Below, in pieces: positions 59,595 to 64,000 of a stretch of 64,000 bases of DNA. Every line of letters starts with the position of its first letter. Positions within the stretch are counted from its first letter, which is position 1. Origin of the DNA: Odobenus rosmarus divergens (lineage: Eukaryota > Chordata > Mammalia > Carnivora > Odobenidae); the NCBI RefSeq assembly GCF_000321225.1, contig NW_004450459.1:2089819-2153818 (forward strand), in the 5' to 3' direction. Under the pieces are notes generated by a model. That model did no database searches, was not told the origin of the DNA, and saw only the letters and a list, made by a program, of their open reading frames with translations. Position numbers and translations under genes: made by a program.

Positions 59595-60750
59595 ACATGA
59601 TCTCATTTGCCCCATTGCTTTAAAAAGCATTGATGTTCTAATGACTTCCAAAGATTTATCTTCAGATCTGGCCTCCCAGAAGTTCCACATTTGTAGCGGT
59701 CACTGCACACATGCTACCTCCCGCCCAGATGCCAGTAAGTATATTATTAGACTCAACACGTCTAAAGAGAATGCTGGAAACTATCTTCTGTGACCATCTC
59801 TAGGAAAGCTGTTCCTCAAGCAGGCTTCCCTGTTTTAGAAAGTGGTACCCACAAACCTCTGGTTGCGAAGTTCAAAGATCTAGGTATGTCTTGATATTTC
59901 TCTCTCTCTGATTTCCCCCATCCTCACCCCTGCTCCTGCCACCTGATCTTTCCAATAGTCCTGTCAGCTCTACCTCCAAAAAAATCCCAAATTCTCAGAC
60001 TTCATTTTCCCTGCAATCACCTGATTCAAACCACCACATCTTCTACACAGTTGGAATAATGTCCTATGCCCCTCAATTGGGGTTTGTTTCATGTTTTCCC
60101 ACGATTCGACTGGAGTCACGGGTTTGCGGAGAGAATACCATAGAGGCGAAGTACTGTTGTCATTGCAGCCTAAGTTATCCTCTTAAACATATAAATAACC
60201 CTCGCTTCTTGCTTTGAACCTCACAGTGGCTTCCCATCACACTTAAAATCCAAGCTCCTTCCCATGGCCTGTGAGGTTCCTGCCTGTTTCATGAGCTGCC
60301 ACCTGTACTATTCTCCTCCGAGTCATGATGATTCAGCCACACTGCCCTTCCTGTTCCACAAACAGACCAAGCTCAGTCCTACCTCAGGGCTTTCCAACCA
60401 GCTGTCCCTTCAGCCTGCTGCGTTTATTCCTTTAAATCTTTGCATGGCTAATTCTTGCTTGTCATTCATATAACAGCTCGAATGTCATCTCCCAAGAGAC
60501 TTCTTTCCTTAGCTCTCTGTTTAAGACTACCTCCCTTTTTGTCCCTCCCAATCTCATTATTTTTTTCATCTCACCTGTTACTACTTGAAAAAAATCGATT
60601 TGTATTTAAGTTGTTTATTGTCGGTTCTCCCTCTAGAAGGCAGAAGAGAAACTCATCTTAGCTGTTTGTTACTATAACTCTATTGTTTTAAACAGTGCTT
60701 GGGACATATTGATAATCAGTCAATACTTGTTAAATAAATACATGAATATC
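59595..60750 (+). mobile_element. L2 element with its middle replaced
   Basis: Left part: catgatctcatttgccccat, tgtcagctctacctccaaaa, gattcaaaccaccacatct. Right part: tggcttcccatcacacttaa, cctcagggctttccaacc, aatacttgttaaataaata. About 135 bp expected between them is absent and the 190-bp L1ME-like block sits there instead. Confidence 0.8.
60031..60220 (+). repeat. 190-bp duplicated segment, copy 2 (inside an L2)
   Basis: 189 of 190 bases match copy 1. L2 sequence ends at the left edge (ccaccacatct resembles L2 itself) and resumes at tggcttcccatcac on the right. The block therefore replaces the middle part of an L2. There is no poly(A) and no target-site duplication, which argues against retrotransposition. 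Confidence 0.88.
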
Positions 60751-60789
60751 GCAAAGAAGGAATCCCAGATTTCAGATTGGAGAACCCTA

Positions 60790-60925
60790 AGAGGCTTTAG
60801 GATAAACCATTTCTCCTTTCTCATTTTATAGATGGACTGAGTTCTAGAAAGGTGAAGGACTGGTAAGCTGGTCATTTAAACTAGTTATTACATAGCAGTT
60901 AAGTGGCAGAGTCTGTGACTAGCAC
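60790..60925 (-). mobile_element. MIR fragment
   Basis: tcattttatagatggactga and catagcagttaagtggcaga are the reversed MIR core. Confidence 0.6.
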
Positions 60926-61772
60926 CTACATCATTTGCTCCTCCCTCAAGCTTTAAAATAGATCCCATCCTTCCTGGATACTTTTGAATAGGATTTCAGG
61001 TATGACTTCGGCTATCATTAGTTTCTGAAAAATCTTTTAAAGTCCTTGTGTTATAAGTGAAGATGAATTGATTCTAATGTCTCCCTGCTGCTCTGCACAC
61101 CTGGGCTGCTAGACAAACTTGTGTAGTGACATAAATTGGTGCCATTACAATTTGTACTTTCCGGCCTCACCTGGGTTCTCAAAGCCCTCTAAAATATTCC
61201 TGCTTCTTCCTACTTGCTTCTCTTCTCCATCTGCACAGCAGCTGTCGCAAACTTTCATAATTCACCTCATTTATATTTATCAAGTGACTTTACCTTCAAT
61301 TTCTCATGAAAAGAGAAGTGACTTAGTCAACAATTTCCTCAACTTCCCACAATCCTAACTGTAAGCTTCCCTGTACTTTCTGTGATACATCTTTTCTTTG
61401 TAGTCTTAACTTGAATCTGCTATAAATGAAATTTTCTACCCAAAAAATGCTTTGATAAGGTGGACCCCTTCTTCCTTCTGGAAAATCTGTTTTCCCTTGA
61501 GCTCCATCCACTCAATATCTTTGCATAACACCTGTAGATATGATCTATATTTCCAGTAGGGATGTGAAGGTGACCTACCTGTATTTTCAACTCCTGTATT
61601 TTATCTGAACTTCATATTTATATTTCCAACCAGACATAGTTATGGGAGAGATTTGCATATCACATGGTGATGGGGTGCCCCAAGCACTATTTTCATACCA
61701 CATCTTACTGAGATTTACCTGGAGATATAAATTTTCAATTACTGCCATCAAACTAATCAGCAGATGCTTATT
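60926..61772. other. Unclassified non-coding sequence
   Basis: Possible L2 traces near 61190; no gene. Confidence 0.35.
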
Positions 61773-61792
61773 AAGAATCTACCATAGTCCAG

Positions 61793-61995
61793 CTCTGAAA
61801 AACAAACTGAGGGTTCTAGAGGGGAGGGGGGTGGGGGGATGGGTTGGCCTGGTGATGGGTATTAAAGAGGGCACATTCTGCGTGGAGCACTGGGTGTTAT
61901 GCACAAACAATGAATCATGGAACACTGCATCAAAAACTAATGATGTAATGTATGGTGGTTAACATAACAATAAAAAAATTATTAAAAAAAAAAAA
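61793..61995 (+). mobile_element. Young 5'-truncated carnivore L1
   Basis: Starts ctctgaaaaacaaactgagg, contains ggagcactgggtgttatgca and aaaaactaatgatgtaatgt, and ends in a poly(A). Perfect 20-bp flanks aagaatctaccatagtccag (61773-61792 and 61996-62015). Confidence 0.93.
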
Positions 61996-62015
61996 AAGAA
62001 TCTACCATAGTCCAG

Positions 62016-62420
62016 GCATTATGCTAGGCCCTTCATTTTCTGCTTTGAACAACTCCAGCAGGATCTGCTTGATTTTGCTCAAACAAAATTAGTCAGAATT
62101 CTGATGAAGTTGATCTAGAGGAAAAAATCAGATGGATCTTTTAATTAAATGTTAGAAATATTTGTCTTTTTTCCATCAGAATTTATTATGCATGAAAACT
62201 GACATGCTCTGCATTGAGGCAAATGAACACAGTAGAAAATGTATCAGAGGGACAATGCTGTGCTATTGTAGGAATCCAAAATTCATATTTGGCCTGTAGA
62301 AGCTGGTCACTTCTGACTGGCTGTGTCTATTTTAGGCCATATGGGAGAAAAAGTGTATATTCTGGACATTAATGATAAATACTGCATTTCTGATTTGATT
62401 GATGTAAAAATGTTCTAAGA
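62016..62420. other. Unclassified non-coding sequence
   Basis: The first part (catta tgctaggccc) looks like L2 tail; the rest is unrecognised. Confidence 0.35.
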
Positions 62421-62606
62421 GGGGTGCCTGGGTGGCTCAGTCGATAAAACGTCTGACTCTTGATTTCAACTCAGGTCATGATCTCAGGGTCATTAGATCA
62501 GACCCTGCACCCAGCATGGCGCCTGCTTGGGATTCTCTCTCTCCCTCACGCTCTGCCCCTCCCACTCACCTGCTCTCTCTTCCCCTCTCTTAAAAAGAAA
62601 AAATAT
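62421..62606 (+). mobile_element. Can-SINE
   Basis: Head gtgcctgggtggctcagtcg; flanks atgttctaaga (62410) and atgttcgaaga (62607) differ at one base. Confidence 0.93.
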
Positions 62607-62771
62607 ATGTTCGAAGAATGCTTGAAGCAGGTACACAAAAAAGGTACAAAGTTCTAAAATTACATGTTTACCTTGTGATTCCAATTCTATGTCTTCACTT
62701 ACAAAGTCCTAGATTTTTTTGCCCATTTCTGTCAGATGAAGTGCAAAGCAAACTTTAAGATGAGATTTCCT

Positions 62772-62879
62772 AGGGTGCCAGGATGGCTCTGTTGGTAGAA
62801 CATGCAACTCTTGATCTCAGGATTGTGAGTTCAAGCCCCATATTGGGCCTAGAGCTTATTAAAAAAAAAAAAAAAAAAA
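62772..62879 (+). mobile_element. Older Can-SINE, short
   Basis: agggtgccaggatggctctg through tattgggcctagagcttatt and a long A-tail. Confidence 0.85.
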
Positions 62880-63100
62880 GATTAGAATTCTTGTTGGAAG
62901 GGCTTTTTCCTCCATGAAGGATCCTCCTTGTCCTAGTGAATGAGTGTCACGTTATAATTCAAAAGAAAAATATATTAAGGTAGGAGAACATGTGATCAGG
63001 TAGAAAAGGAACAAGTTAGTTTAGTAGCACAGTACTTACCGTAATTTAAGAAAATGAAGGGGATAGATTAATGTCTAGTGTAGATTGGCAAAAAAGTTTT

Positions 63101-63307
63101 TTCTTTTTTTTTATTTTAAGATTTTATTTATTTATTTGACAGAGAGAGAGAGATAGTGAGAGCAGGAACACAAGCAGGGGGAGTGGGAGAGGGAGAAGCA
63201 GGCTTCCCGCCGAGCAGGGAGCCCGATGCGGGGCTTGATCCCAGGACCCTGGGATCATGACCTGAGCCGAAGGCAGACGCCTAACGACTGAGCCACCCAG
63301 GTGCCCC
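63101..63307 (-). mobile_element. Can-SINE
   Basis: Perfect 15-bp flanks tggcaaaaaagtttt (63086-63100 and 63308-63322). Confidence 0.96.
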
Positions 63308-63322
63308 TGGCAAAAAAGTTTT

Positions 63323-64000
63323 ATGCTGAGATAGCTTTAGTAGTGGAGGTCTGAGGTGTGGCATTGGATCCCAAGTGTAAGTGTAGGCTAAACAGATCTA
63401 TGAGTGATATTTGCCTTGCGTGTGGAGTTGGGGAACGATAGCACTCACAGGGTACTTGCCCGCCTGAGTCTAATGGTATTTACATCATGCCAAAAAAGTG
63501 TCCAGAGTGTGAAATGAAAATAGGATTCCTAAAAATGAAAGGAAACCTGACTTAGCCCCCACAAAGTATGTAAAACATTGATTAGATAAAAGATGAGGTC
63601 TGTTATGGGAAGAGATAACTAATAGCTCTTGAAGGAAATTCTATACTCTAGTAATATTTGAAATTTGTGATCTTTGATGTAGTTGAAATAGCATGATACA
63701 AGAGGCTAATCATCAAATAAGTAATGAGATACACATAAATCAAAACAGGGAAAGTATACATTCCTATTTTCCAGAGATGTGTAAACCAACCATCACTGAT
63801 TAGTTCTGCTAAATCCAAGGTTTAAAATCTTGAATGCAAACACCATACAAGCCTAAGGTTTGAACAAATAATGCTCAGGCTCTTTTCCCATTTGTCTTTT
63901 GTTTTTATGCTGATTCCAAGTAAAGCTTTTTCCATAACTTGCCAGTCAGAAAATCTCTCTACCTCTCTCTTTCAGTTTAATTTAGTTTCTTTTATAAAAT
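63323..64000. other. Unclassified non-coding sequence
   Basis: No gene, RNA or repeat recognised up to the window end. Confidence 0.4.

Noticed and set aside
1..64000. tRNA genes
   Set aside because: The tRNA-like heads all belong to Can-SINEs; no free-standing cloverleaf was found by eye.
1..64000. CRISPR array or bacterial-type operon
   Set aside because: The repeats are dispersed SINEs and microsatellites, and the window is clearly mammalian.

Overview
The window is nuclear DNA from a carnivoran mammal. About 39 tRNA-Lys-derived Can-SINEs are present. They have the GGTGGCTCAG head, the CTTCTCCCTCT body, an (AAATAA)n tail and, in many cases, clear target-site duplications. The subfamily mix and lineage-specific L1 3' ends point to an arctoid caniform (seal, bear or mustelid group). 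That placement is inference; no species can be named from this sequence alone.

There is no intact multi-exon protein gene that I can support. The one convincing promoter is a 1.1-kb CpG island at about 19.0-20.1 kb. Its best splice-donor context (CCAG/GTGAG at 19653) is on the minus strand, so I infer a minus-strand transcript starting there and running towards position 1, with a largely non-coding first exon. No Can-SINE lies between 15.76 and 24.03 kb around it, although the window average is about one per 1.6 kb.

The one recognisable gene-derived protein sequence is a processed retrocopy of C18orf21 (an RNase MRP-associated protein) at 41.2-42.2 kb. It is bounded by a perfect 17-bp target-site duplication and carries a Can-SINE at its 3' end inside the same duplication. 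It has a premature stop and a frameshifting deletion near the 5' end, but the remaining reading frame stays open to the native stop.

Layout. 0-11.4 kb: old L1 (L1ME-like and L1M) fragments, an ERVL-type LTR, L2, MER5A-like DNA and Can-SINEs. 11.4-18.9 kb: MIR, L2 and L1 3' fragments with much unique sequence. 19-20.1 kb: CpG island. 20.7-24.6 kb: L2, an L3/CR1 relic, a tetranucleotide microsatellite, SINEs. 26.2-27.0 kb: class I ERV LTR with a candidate primer-binding site. 29.4-31.3 kb: a long antisense L2 interrupted by an LTR and SINEs. 33.4-36.5 kb: antisense L1. 37.4-48.3 kb: dense minus-oriented Can-SINEs, the retrocopy, a MaLR LTR and L2. 50.4-51.0 kb: MaLR LTR inside an L1. 53-64 kb: DNA-transposon and L1/L2 fragments, and a young truncated L1 at 61.8 kb.

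The most unusual structure is a 190-bp segment present twice in direct orientation (58074-58263 and 60031-60220) with one mismatch. The first copy sits in an old L1ME-like element. The second replaces the middle of an unrelated L2 element. This looks like a recent templated insertion or gene conversion rather than retrotransposition. I found no CRISPR array, tRNA or rRNA gene, or novel protein system.
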